NCBI GenBank assembly: GCA_001600695.1
Contig: BCKQ01000018.1
Span: 164,518-228,517 of the forward strand
Source of the DNA: Ascoidea asiatica
Lineage: Eukaryota > Ascomycota > Saccharomycetes > Ascoideales > Ascoideaceae
Direction: 5' to 3'
Length of the DNA: 64,000 bases
The notes beneath the pieces are model-generated. The model did not search any database and had not been told where the DNA came from. It saw only the letters and a list, made by a program, of their open reading frames with translations. Below, piece after piece: positions 37,654 through 47,664 of this stretch; position 1 is the first letter of the stretch; the number at the start of each line of letters is the position of its first letter. The position numbers were made by a program, and so were the translations under genes.

Positions 37654-39679
37654 TTATCTATATATGAAGTTCCCTGTTCTTGTAATATATTTCACCCCTT
37701 TATATGGTTTAATGTTTTCGCCAACGCCTTTGCTACTCAATACTTTCAACGATTCTACTCTTATGCCACTAGGCACTGAACCTTTGCATTCATAGTTCAT
37801 TGAAATAAAAGCCGGAAAAAGCAGAGTAGGGGTATATTCTTTTTTCTTTTTAGCTTTATCATTTTTATTTGAGTTGTCATTGCTGTTATCTGAATCACCT
37901 TGACATTCTACAACATATTCAGCCATAGGCAATTCCTCCACTTCATTATCACTTTCATCATCATCTTCACTACTTGGAACCACATAACCTCTTAATATTG
38001 GATTAATTCCAGTTAAAATACTACTATTAAATACCCATTCACTTTTTCCGTTTGAGTTATACTGAAAATCACCTTGAGAAATACTAATTATTTTTATTGA
38101 AGAAATATCATCTTTTATTAAAGTAGAATTAATTTCGATTTTTAGGTTATCAATGGTTTTAATGCTTTTAAGCTTATTAATAAATACTTTAATCTCAAAC
38201 TGATTCTCAGATGGTCCTAAACCAGTTCTATAATCTAATGAGACTATACCTAAATTTTTTGAATAATGTTGATTTTTATTCTTCAAAATATCAACTTCGT
38301 AATTCATTAATATTGATTTCCCATCAGGAGGTATAAAGGATAATACACCGGGAGATTGACACCAGTTTTCAACTCTTATACAAGGATGAAAACTTGGTAA
38401 AATATGAGTTAAGTCATGTCCATTTAAATTTAATATCATTTGTAAATCAGGTATACCAGTAAGATGTGTTGTAAGTCTAATTTCTCCATTGATATTAACC
38501 ATTATAGGTTTTGAAACAGATTTATAATCATAATCATAAGTTGGATTATAAAATGCAGAAGACCCATTTAAATTTCTTACTTTATTTTTTTTCTTCTTAG
38601 TTGGACTCATTATAACATTTATAGTTTCAACTAAATCAACAAATAATTCATTTGTATTATATTTAACGTTTTGCTTCCTCCATGGAATTTCAGGAGCAGA
38701 ATCTTTATTCAAATATTTTTTTATTTGGGGATTATTTGATCTTCCTTGAAGTGAAGCAGTGGAAGAAGAAACTGCTTTACTTGCCATTGAAGTTGTAGTG
38801 GAGATAAATTTACTTAACAAACCTTCAAATTGTATAATATCTCGTAATCGATTTAAATCTGTAGTGAAGGGGTATCCACCTTGCACCATTTCATTAATTA
38901 ATAAACATAATATATCGAAATTTGCTTCTAGCTTTATTGGATTTAAAGGTCTTCCAAAATAATTCTCTATCACTTCAATTAATCTTTTGAAAAAGGTAAA
39001 AGGTATTAACGGATTGATTGAGTTATAAGATTTGATCTCAAAAGAGCTTTTTTCTAAATGCTTATTACTGTTTTCATTTTCACTTGAATTGGAAGCATCA
39101 GAATCAGAATCAGAACTACCTTCGTAATCACTTTCCGAAAACTCATTTGAAATTTCAACATCAGATGTTCTTTCAAGATATGAATTTTCATTAGTTTGAG
39201 TATAGTTTTCAGAATCTAAAATAATTTTTTGTTTTTTTTCCATTTTCTTGAATTGACATACAAGATAAAAAGTTAAATTTTTTTCAGTATGATGGCAAAC
39301 AACTAATTCATCAGATAAATGTATGAATGGATCAATGGAATTACTAGAATTCGATTTTGTAGAATAATCATAGTTTTCAGCTATCGATGAATTGGAACTC
39401 TTTATGTGCTGAACTTTTGAAATCAAAGAATTAAAATATGATTCATTATTAGAAAATGGGTAATCGAATACAAGATTACTTTAAAGAAAAATAAAAAAAT
39501 TATAGTTAGTTATTTGAATGTCAAAATTGTTTCTTGATTCGATTGACAAATCTTCAAAATAATCACTCTGCCCTCAAAAAACAGTAATCGTTGGAATTCA
39601 AAAAAAAAAAATCACCTCAAATCATTTAAAATACATACTCCTTGTTGTCAGTTATATACAATGCTTTGAACAAATCCAT
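37654..39679 (-). CDS. APM3: AP-3 adaptor complex mu subunit Apm3 (two exons)
   Basis: AP-3 carries alkaline phosphatase-type cargo from the Golgi to the vacuole. Exon 1 (39679-39639, 41 bases) codes for MDLFKALYITDNK plus two bases; exon 2 runs 39478-37654. Spliced, the protein has 621 residues and begins MDLFKALYITDNKDNLVFDYP, the expected longin-fold start of an AP mu chain. Without exon 1 there is no sensible ATG. Further evidence includes FIHLSDELVVCHH, LIPFTFFKRLIEVIENYFG, PLNPIKLEANFDILCLLINEM, then IPWRKQNVKYNTNELFVDLVETI opening the mu homology domain, and GIPDLQMILNLNG. An acidic Ser/Asp-rich insertion lies after the first third. S. cerevisiae Apm3 has 483 residues and no intron. 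Confidence 0.92.
39479..39638 (-). other. Spliceosomal intron in APM3
   Basis: The 160-base intron has donor GTATGT (39638-39633), branch region TAACTAAC (39512-39505) and acceptor AAAG ending at 39479. Phase 2: exon 1 ends GA and exon 2 begins T. Removal restores a continuous AP mu N terminus. Confidence 0.88.
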
Positions 39680-40052
39680 TGCTTTGAAGAAAATAAAAGA
39701 TATAAAGAAAATAAAATCACTTTTTTGAATTAATTCGTCATTCGTCTTTGTTTATACCCAGCTTTATCGGTGATGAAATCCGTCGCGGATATTATCCAGA
39801 AAACAAAGCACCGCGCTACGGATTTTGTTGTTTTCTCAATTGTCGTTTGACGTCTTCGAAAAGCTCTTTTTATTTGTGTCAACTGAAGGCTAGATAGATC
39901 ATAAAACTAAGTGAAAACAAATTAAGATCATTGCTTCTTACGATTGATTCAATAAAAGTAATCTCCATTAGAGTATTTTATTTATGGTAAAAGAATAATG
40001 TGCTATATAATGAAACAATTAGCAGAGATGATATCCTTTGATCTAACAAATA
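39680..40052. other. Promoter of APM3 and 3' region of FCY1
   Basis: Both flanking genes are on the minus strand, so this holds the APM3 promoter. A GC-richer patch at 39755-39860 includes CCGTCGCGGA and TTTGACGTC. No ORF or RNA gene is visible. Confidence 0.45.
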
Positions 40053-40505
40053 TTAAACAGCAATGTCCTCATCCCAAACTTCTGGCTTTTCTTTTATGAA
40101 TTTTTGTAACAAATTTTTACAATCTTCATCTTTAAGATTTATAACTTCTACACCATGACTTTTGAGAAAAGATTCAGCTCCAACATATGTATCATTTTCA
40201 CCCATTACAACTCTTTTAATACCATAGAATACAATTGTTCCGGAACACATTTGACAAGGAGATAAAGTAGTATACATTGTACAATCTTTATATACTGAAG
40301 CTGGTAATCTACCTGCTTTTTCTAAAGTTGACATTTCACCATGTAAAATTGCACTATTTTTTTGAACTCTTTGATTATGGCCTGCTGCAAATAATTTTCC
40401 TTCACTGTTGATCATAGCTCCACCAATTGGAATACCACCTTCTTTATAGCTTTTCAAAGCTTGCTCATAAGCAATCTTAATACCTTTTTGATCATCAAAT
40501 GCCAT
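40053..40505 (-). CDS. FCY1: Cytosine deaminase Fcy1
   Basis: Fcy1 hydrolyses cytosine to uracil for pyrimidine salvage; it also activates the antifungal 5-fluorocytosine and is absent from animals. The 150-residue protein has the zinc site in full: H55-G-E57 (HGEMSTLE) and C84/C87 (LSPCQMC), matching H62, E64, C91 and C94 of the S. cerevisiae enzyme. GGIPIGGAMI and the C-terminal lid (PEVWDEDI) are also conserved. Length compares with 158 residues. It lies on the same strand as REC8 and APM3. Confidence 0.97.
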   Translation of the reverse strand: MAFDDQKGIKIAYEQALKSYKEGGIPIGGAMINSEGKLFAAGHNQRVQKNSAILHGEMSTLEKAGRLPASVYKDCTMYTTLSPCQMCSGTIVFYGIKRVVMGENDTYVGAESFLKSHGVEVINLKDEDCKNLLQKFIKEKPEVWDEDIAV

Positions 40506-40660
40506 TAGTAAAATTATATCTACAATATCACTATTAAACTTTTTTAAGTTAAAATTGATTTATTTTATCTATTTTTATATAAATATGCTAGCTATTTCAA
40601 ACAAAATTTGTTTCTACGTTAAGCAATTAATTAAATTATATAAATATATTTACAATAAAT

Positions 40661-42431
40661 TTATTGAATCTCAATTTCAATAGATGATCCATCATTTGAT
40701 TTTATATGAATTAAGGATTTAGTCGCTAAAGTCAATATTCCACTAAAGGCCCTTGCAGCAGTTTGTCTAGATACGGAGGGCCTAGTAACGGGAAACAATT
40801 TTTCAAATGTTAAATTTGGTTGTTCATGATCTTCAATATAACTAAATAATTTTTTAGCATTATTATCTAATTCTCCAACTTTTTGAGTTGCAAGTTTTGG
40901 TGCTCCAATGGGTAATGAAAGTTCTATTCATAGAAACAATTTTTATTTTTTTATTTTTGTTGTTAGTAGGTATTTTTTAAGTTAAAATGAGAATCGTTTA
41001 TAGAAAAAAAGAAAAAAAATTCAGGGATGAAAAATTCAAAGAAAGAATATAACTTACGTTCTTCTTGTAATGTTAATAAAATATCACTTTGAGGAGTAGT
41101 TCTCATTCTTGATTTAGATATAGATCCTAAACCACTTTTCATATTACCTGGAGTTCTTTCTTTTTCTTGAGAATTTAAGAAAAAATCAATCGAAGGACTT
41201 CTATATTTTTTTTGAATTTCAGATTCTTTTGTTGGAGTAATTAAATTATCATTATTATTTCTTTTTTTATTATTTATATTAATTTCATTAATATCAAAAT
41301 CTTCTAAATTTGGAAAAGAAAGATTAATATCATTTAATTTTTCATTATTATTAATTTCTTCATTTGCAAAAGGATCATCAAATTGAATATCAAAATCAAA
41401 TTCATTATCTTGATTTAATTTTTCTGGAATATTATCATTATTTATATTTTTATCATTGATATTTATAAATGGATCATTAATGCCAATTGAATTAGATCTA
41501 GATCTTCGATTAAGAGCATGTCTACCTAATTCAATACTTGAAGATCTTCTATTATTATTATTATTATTATCATTATTATTATTTCTAAAAATCTCTTGTT
41601 TATTTTCATTAAAATTTTCATTATTTTCATTTTGATTATTTTTAAGATTTTTTTTTAAATTATTATTATAAATATTAGAAATTTTATTAGTATTAAAAGT
41701 ATTAATTGAAGGTAATAAAGAATTTGGTATATAATTACAAAAATTATTATTATTAATTTTATTTTTTAAATTATTATTATTAATTAAATAATTTAAAGAA
41801 AAATTAAACATTTTATTATTAATTGAATTTAATGATTGATAATGAATAAAATCATTAAATTTTAAATTTAAATTATTTTTATTTTGAATTAAAAAATAAT
41901 TTTTTTTAAAATTAATTAATTTCATTCTAAATTTATAAAAATTATTTAAATTTTTAATTTTTAATGAAGATAAATTTGTTTTATTATCAATTTTTAATGG
42001 AATTATTGAAGAATTATAATTATAATTATTATTATTTATTTTTCTTTTTTTTCTTTTATGTTGATTTTCAATATTAATATTATTATCAATATTATTATTT
42101 TGAAATTTTATTAAATTTTGAATTTCTAATTCATTTTGATTTAAATTATTTATATTATTATTTATATTATTTATATTATTTATATTATTTATATTATTTA
42201 TATTATTTATATTGTTTTCATTATTTTGTATATTATTAATATTTTCAAAATTTTGATTAAATGGATTAATTAAATGTGGATCATCTAAATCTAAATCAAA
42301 ATTTATATTAAAATCAAAATCATCATTTTGAATAATATTTTTATTTTCATAATCTTGAGAATTAAAATTTAAATTTAATTCATTTGATAAATCTAATTGA
42401 AGATCTTGATTTTCAGAAAATATTGATAATC

Positions 42432-42462
<31 letters not shown>

Positions 42463-43029
42463 AATGAAAGAGTTATTAATATTTATAAGAGAAGTATTAT
42501 CAATAGATAAATCATAATCTTTTATCATTTTTTTTCTTTCTAATTTTTTATTTAATTCTTTTTTAAAAAAATTATTTTCATTATTTTCATTATTTTCATT
42601 ATTTTCATTATTTTCATTAATTTCATTATCTGAATTATTTTCATCAATTTTATAATTATTATTTAAATTTTCATTATAAAAAAAGTTAATATTCATATTA
42701 TTATTTTTATTCTTAGTTTTATTAATATTATTAAATTGATCAAAATCTGAAAATTGTAAATTTAAAGAAGGTAATAAACCTAAATCAATATCAAAAGCAG
42801 GATCATCATTTAATAATAAATTTTTTTTAAGATTTATATTTAAATTATTAAAATAATTATTACTATTATTGTTATAATTCTGATTATTATTATTATTATT
42901 ATTAAAGTTATTAAAAATGTTATCGTGATGAATGTTATTATTATTATTTTGAATTGAAAAAAATTTATCTAGATAATTTTGAGGTAAAGTTAAATTAAAT
43001 TTTGGATCAAGAGTATTATTATCATTTTT

Positions 43030-43060
<31 letters not shown>

Positions 43061-43440
43061 TTATTATTATTAGAAATAGAATTAGAACTTGTATTTGATA
43101 AAGATTTATTTAAATTTAAAACTTCTTGATAAAAATAATTAATTTTTTGTTTATAAACTAAAGTTAAACCATATAATAAATTTGAAGATAATTTTAAATT
43201 CAATGAAATTTGATTTTTTTTTTTTTTTTTTTTTTTCAATAAATTTTTTTCAATAAAATTTTCTGAATTTTCAATTATCATCTCACAAGTTTTTGGAATT
43301 GATAATGACATAATTTCCTTTTTTTGAAATTTTTTTTTAAAAGATTTAGATACAGATAATGAAGAACCTAAATTTGCCAGAAGCCAAACGGTTCCCATTC
43401 CAGTATTTTGATTTAATAATAAATCATTATTTAAGTACAT
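40661..43440 (-). CDS. REC8: Meiotic cohesin kleisin Rec8 (two exons)
   Basis: Rec8 replaces Scc1 in meiotic cohesin and is cut by separase in two steps. Exon 1 is 43440-41058 and exon 2 is 40923-40661, giving 881 residues. The N terminus has the kleisin signature GMGTVWLLANLGSSL, then MSLSIPKTCEMI and LKLSSNLLYGLTLVYKQKINYFY, closest to yeast Rec8. Exon 2 supplies the C-terminal winged helix that binds Smc1: SLPIGAPKLATQKVGELD, LTFEKLFPVTRPSVSRQTAA and RAFSGILTLATKSLI. The middle (about 100-700) is dominated by Asn, with NNINNI and NENNEN tracts and a nine-Lys run near residue 72, and is longer than in S. cerevisiae (680 in total). A possible separase-type site is ELGRHALNRR (S/E-x-x-R context), though I cannot confirm it. 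S. cerevisiae REC8 has no intron. Confidence 0.93.
40924..41057 (-). other. Spliceosomal intron in REC8
   Basis: The 134-base intron has donor GTAAGT (41057-41052), an exact TACTAAC branch point about 42 bases before the acceptor, and acceptor TAG ending at 40924. Phase 1: C is joined to AA, making Gln. Read-through adds a hydrophobic Phe-rich tail and stops at 40963, losing the Smc1-binding winged helix. Confidence 0.88.
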
Positions 43441-43809
43441 TTTTTAGAATAAAGTAAATAATTTAAATTTAAGCGCCGAAATGATTTAATTTAAGAAAAG
43501 AAGTATATATATATTCAATTCACATATTCAATTCAAGAAACTGAAAGAAAAAAAAAAAAAAGGAAAATAATTTAAATGGAAGAAAAGAATGAACTTCATC
43601 TGGGAAATGGCCTGTATTTATACTTCTTCCCAGAATCCAAAGCGTCAAAAGATCATTCATCAAAGTCAGCTGCTTAAGACAATTTAAAATTGAAATCATG
43701 AATTGTTGTGTCCTTTGTTGAATGCACTGACCAGGATTCAAAAACGCGATCCATGTTCAGTTTCCTAATTGGGACTGCAACAAAGGCCCCCAAAATATAC
43801 AATTGCAGA
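43441..43809. other. REC8 promoter / SPB4 3' region
   Basis: Both neighbours are on the minus strand. The segment next to SPB4 (43580-43800) is less AT-rich than usual. A poly-A tract at 43543-43562 and a GGCGCTTA-type element (GCGCCG near 43472) lie closer to REC8. ORFs at 43520-43741 and 43674-43919 (minus) overlap the SPB4 end or use non-ATG starts and are not called. Confidence 0.45.
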
Positions 43810-45795
43810 TTATAAATCAGCAAACGCACCAACAACGGCACCAACAACGCCACCGGCGTTCTTCTTCTTCTTGTTCTTCCTGACCATGTCCTTCCAGTCC
43901 ACTTCGTTTTCCTCGTCATTCGAGTCGTAGTTCTTCATGTGCGTTTCCTCTTCTCTTTCTCTTTTCGTTGCTTTCTTGTCGTGTCTTTTCTGCTTCTCCT
44001 GTTTTCTTTCCATTTGCATTGACCACGCCTGGTTCTTCTTCTTCTTCTTCTTGTTCACTCTGCTTAAGTTCTTGTTGAACTGGCTGTTCATGTTGTTTTT
44101 CTTCATTTTCTCCATTTCCTCCACTCTCACCGCCTCTCTTTTCTTGTCTTTGTAACTGAACTTGTTCAAATCCATTTCCGGTTCCACGAGCCATCCGTCT
44201 CTCGGCATCTTTTCCTTGTCCATGTATTTTGTTATTTCCGGCATCTTTGGCAATCTCAAAAGCCCATACATTTTTGCAGTACTTAAATAATCCAAAGTCT
44301 GTAATCGAAATATTGAAGAAGCTATGTGTTTGGAATAATATCTTATGAATCCAACATATGCTAGAATTGATTGATCAAATATAAGTCTATCTGATAATAT
44401 CCAAGTCTTTAAGATGTTAAAGAATTCTTCTTTTTCTTTTATCTCTTCTTCTTTTATCTCTTCTTCTTCTTCTTCTTTTTCTTTCATTAATTCCATTTCA
44501 ATATTCTTAACTTTCATAAATTCAATAAAATCTTCTTCTCTTCCTTCATTTAAAAATACAATTGCTTTTCCAACTTTATTTGCTCTTCCAGTTCTACCAC
44601 ATCTATGTAAAAACATATCTGAATCTGTTGGTGGATCAATTTGAATAACTAATTCAACATCTGGAATATCAATACCACGAGCTGCAACATCTGTTGTAAA
44701 TAATACTGATTTATTTAATTCATTTTCAAAATTATTTAATGTTTTAATTCTTGGTTTTGCAGGTAATTTACCATGTAATGAAAAAAATTTAATTGAATTT
44801 AAATTTAAATTTAAATTTAAATTAATATTAAAAAATTTTATCATATTAAAAAAATATGTAACTGAATTACATGTTGGAAAATAAATTATAGATTTTTTAA
44901 AATTATAAAATTTTAAAATTTTTATTAATTTAAAAATTTTAAATTCTGGTTTTAAAATTAAATAATTTATTTTAAGTGATTCAGGTATTAAATTTTTTGA
45001 AAATTTATTTTTTACAGTAATTTTTATTGGATTTGTAATTCCAGTTTTAAAAATATTTGATCCTGCACTACTTAAAGTTGCTGAAAATAATCCTGTTCTT
45101 CTTTGTTTTGGTAAATAATTAATTATTAAATTTATAATTTTTTCAAAACTTATATCTAAAAGTTTATCAGCTTCATCTAAAATTAAACAATCACATTTTT
45201 TACAATTTATATTTTTATTTGATAAAAATTCAAATAATCTACCTGGTGTACCAATTAAAATTTGTGGTTTTTCATTTAAGAAAAAATTTAAATCTTCTTC
45301 AATATTTTTTATTGAACCAATAATTAATTGAGTTTTTAAATTTTTTTTAAATTTAATTTCATTTGGTAAAAATTTTAAAAATTTTAAAAATATATTATTA
45401 ATTTGATTTGATAATTCTCTTGTTGGTGTAATAATAATTGAATAAAAAAATCCTTTTTTAAAAAATTCTTCAATTCTTAAAATTCTTTCAATTATTGGTA
45501 TAATAAATGCTAAAGTTTTACCAGAACCTGTATTTGCTTCAACTATAACATCTTTATGACCTAAGAATAATGGTATAGTTGTTGCTTGAACTGGTGTCAT
45601 TTTTTCAAAACCAAATGATTTTATTGCTTCTAAACTGAAATAATATTTAAAATATATATATATATTTATTAGTATTATGAATAATTATTGAAATTTTAAA
45701 TAAAAAAAAGGTTTAATTAAAAATTTAACTTACATCCATGGTTGTAATTTAAAAGAAGAATTCTCCCAAGATAAATTCCCAACTTCTGATGACAT
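43810..45795 (-). CDS. SPB4: DEAD-box ATP-dependent RNA helicase Spb4 (two exons)
   Basis: Spb4 is a nucleolar helicase acting on 27S pre-rRNA in late nucleolar 60S assembly. Exon 1 (45795-45734) codes for MSSEVGNLSWENSSFKLQPW plus two bases. Exon 2 (45634-43810) begins ILEAIKSFGFEKMTPVQATT. Joined, this restores the motif upstream of the Q-motif, and the protein has 628 residues (606 in S. cerevisiae). Helicase motifs are intact: TGSGKT near 56-61, PTRELSNQ, TPGRLFEFL, DEAD near 174, SATLSSAG, TDVAARGIDIPDV and HRCGRTGRANKVG. The Spb4-type tail contains AYVGFIRYYSKHIASSIFR, LLRLPKMPE and a Lys-rich end. The last part (about 43810-44275) uses AAC, AAG and GAG codons almost exclusively, unlike the AT-ending codons of the rest. 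It diverges from DEG1, as in S. cerevisiae. Confidence 0.95.
45635..45733 (-). other. Spliceosomal intron in SPB4
   Basis: The 99-base intron has donor GTAAGT (45733-45728), a TACTAAT branch-type motif and acceptor TTTCAG ending at 45635. Phase 2: AT is joined to T, giving Ile. Splicing restores the helicase N terminus from an ATG at 45795. Confidence 0.87.
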
Positions 45796-46159
45796 TTTTA
45801 TTTAAATTTCTTATTGATTGAAATACTTTGAATAATAAACATTTCCTTTTTAAAAATAATAATATTATTAATAATAGTATTAATAATAAGAAGTTTTAAA
45901 TAATTAAAATATTTTAACAATCAAATTTTAAAAGAAAAATTAAATAGTTGCGGAATTCAAATGCGGAACCTTAAATGATTTTTTTTTTTTTTTTTTTTAC
46001 TTCCATACCCCGGATAATATTTTATCCGTGCTTTTAATTTTTTTAAAAAATTTACACCATTATGAAATAATGAAATAATTGAAATAATTGAAATAATTGA
46101 AATAATTGAAATAATTGAATGAGTGAATGGAATAAAGATTATTAAAAGTTATTTAATAA
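45796..46159. promoter_or_regulatory. Divergent promoter region SPB4 / DEG1
   Basis: The 364-base divergent promoter contains AATAATAATATTATTAATAA-like tracts, a T run (45979-45998), CCCCGGATAATATTTTATCCG (an imperfect inverted repeat, CGGATAA...TTATCCG, near 46012-46029) and a 10-bp tandem repeat before DEG1. Confidence 0.5.
46064..46119. repeat. 10-bp tandem repeat (GAAATAATTG)
   Basis: About five copies of GAAATAATTG, preceded by one shorter variant, lie 40-95 bases upstream of the DEG1 ATG, in the likely 5' leader. Confidence 0.8.
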
Positions 46160-47605
46160 ATGTTATTTAATCAATTTTTTAAAAAAATATTAATAAATAT
46201 AAGTAAAAAATATATAAATTTGAATAAAATATTTAAAATGAATGAAAATTTAAATGATAAAGATAATAATAATTCAATAATATTATCAGAAAAAATTGAA
46301 TATAAAAATTGGTCAAAAAATGAATTAATTAAAAGAATTTTACAACTTGAAGGTAGATTACCAAAAATTGAAATTGAAAAAAGTAAAAAATTAAATAAAT
46401 TAAATAAATTAAATAAATTAAATAATAGGAATAAAAATTTTGATTTTTCAAAATTTAATACAAGATTTATTGTAATTAAATTTTCATATTTAGGTTGGAA
46501 TTATAATGGATTAACAATTCAAAAAGAAAAAACACCATTAGAAACTATAGAATCAAAAATTATTAAAGTTTTATATAAATGTAAATTAATACCAAGTTTA
46601 GAATTAAAAGAATTTAAATTTTCAAGATGTGGTAGAACTGATAAAGGTGTAAGTGCAATGAATCAAGTAATTTCATTAAATATTAGATCAAATTTAAATA
46701 AAGAAGAACAAATTTTAAAAAAAAATGATGATAAAGAAATTGATTATATATATATTTTAAATTGTAATTTACCAAAAGATATTTTTATTAAAGAAATTTG
46801 TTTAAGACCACCAATAAATTTTGATTCAAGATTTAGTTGTAAATTTAGAAATTATAAATATATTTTTGAAATTAAAAAAAATAATTTAGATATTAAATTA
46901 ATGGAAAAAGCATGTAAGAAATTTGAAGGTGAACATGATTTTAGAAATTTTTGTAAAATTGATGGATCAAAACAAATTAAAAATTTTAAAAGGAATATAA
47001 TTTTAAGTTCAATAAATAAAATTAATAAAAATTTTTATTATTTTAATTTAAAAGGTTCAGCATTTTTATGGCATCAAGTTAGATATATGATTGGAATTTT
47101 ATTTTTAATTGGTAATAAATTTGAAAAACCAGAAATTATTGATTATTTATTAAATATTAAAGAAAATAATAAAAAACCAATATATGATATGGGATATGAT
47201 TTACCATTAATTTTATATGATTGTGAATTTGAAGAGATGGAATGGATTAAAGAAAAAAATTTAATTAAAAAAAATAAAATGAATAATAAAATTTATGAAT
47301 TATGGTTAGATTATACATTAAAATGTAATATTATTAATATTTATAAAGATTCAATTATTAATGGTAATGATAATGATAATGATAATGATAATGATAATGA
47401 TAGTGGTTGTAATAATATACCAAATGGTAAAATAAAAATTAATATTGGAGATGGTAAAGGTAAAATTTTAAAAAGATATATACCAATAAAATCAAGAGAA
47501 GTTTTAGAATCTGTTGAAGTTAAAAATGCGAAATATAAAAAAAGGAAAAATCTTCAAGGAGAAGCTATTAAAGTAGAATCTATTCAAGAAGAATCTATTC
47601 AATAA
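46160..47605 (+). CDS. DEG1: tRNA pseudouridine(38/39) synthase Deg1 (Pus3)
   Basis: Deg1/Pus3 makes pseudouridine at positions 38 and 39 of tRNA anticodon arms, in nucleus and cytosol. The 481-residue protein shows family hallmarks: WSKNELIKRILQLEGRL, FDFSKFNTRFIVIKFSYLGW, NYNGLTIQKEKTPLETIE, the catalytic loop SRCGRTDKGVSAMNQVI with Asp161, RFSCKFRNYKYIFE, and the late AFLWHQVRYMIGILFLIGN. The first 26 residues (MLFNQFFKKILINISKKY...) could be a mitochondrial-like extension, because a second ATG at 46238 (MNENLNDKD) would also serve as start. An NDNDND run near 405-415 and a Lys-rich end are low-complexity additions. S. cerevisiae Deg1 has 442 residues. Confidence 0.96.
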   Translation: MLFNQFFKKILINISKKYINLNKIFKMNENLNDKDNNNSIILSEKIEYKNWSKNELIKRILQLEGRLPKIEIEKSKKLNKLNKLNKLNNRNKNFDFSKFNTRFIVIKFSYLGWNYNGLTIQKEKTPLETIESKIIKVLYKCKLIPSLELKEFKFSRCGRTDKGVSAMNQVISLNIRSNLNKEEQILKKNDDKEIDYIYILNCNLPKDIFIKEICLRPPINFDSRFSCKFRNYKYIFEIKKNNLDIKLMEKACKKFEGEHDFRNFCKIDGSKQIKNFKRNIILSSINKINKNFYYFNLKGSAFLWHQVRYMIGILFLIGNKFEKPEIIDYLLNIKENNKKPIYDMGYDLPLILYDCEFEEMEWIKEKNLIKKNKMNNKIYELWLDYTLKCNIINIYKDSIINGNDNDNDNDNDNDSGCNNIPNGKIKINIGDGKGKILKRYIPIKSREVLESVEVKNAKYKKRKNLQGEAIKVESIQEESIQ

Positions 47606-47608
47606 AAA

Positions 47609-47664
47609 GAATATTATTATCGTTATTATTATCGTTATTATTGTCGTTATTATTATCGTTATAA
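47609..47664. repeat. 12-bp tandem repeat just after DEG1
   Basis: Four copies of a TTATTATTATCG-type unit (one copy has TTG in place of TTA) start a few bases after the DEG1 stop codon, so they lie in its 3' UTR. Confidence 0.75.

Noticed and set aside
40963..41057. C-terminal tail of the unspliced REC8 ORF (Phe-rich)
   Set aside because: It is intron sequence; the conserved winged helix is encoded by exon 2 at 40661-40923.
43916..44194. 92-aa Glu/Gln-rich minus-strand ORF overlapping SPB4
   Set aside because: Alternate frame of the GC-rich SPB4 tail; no independent promoter or homology.
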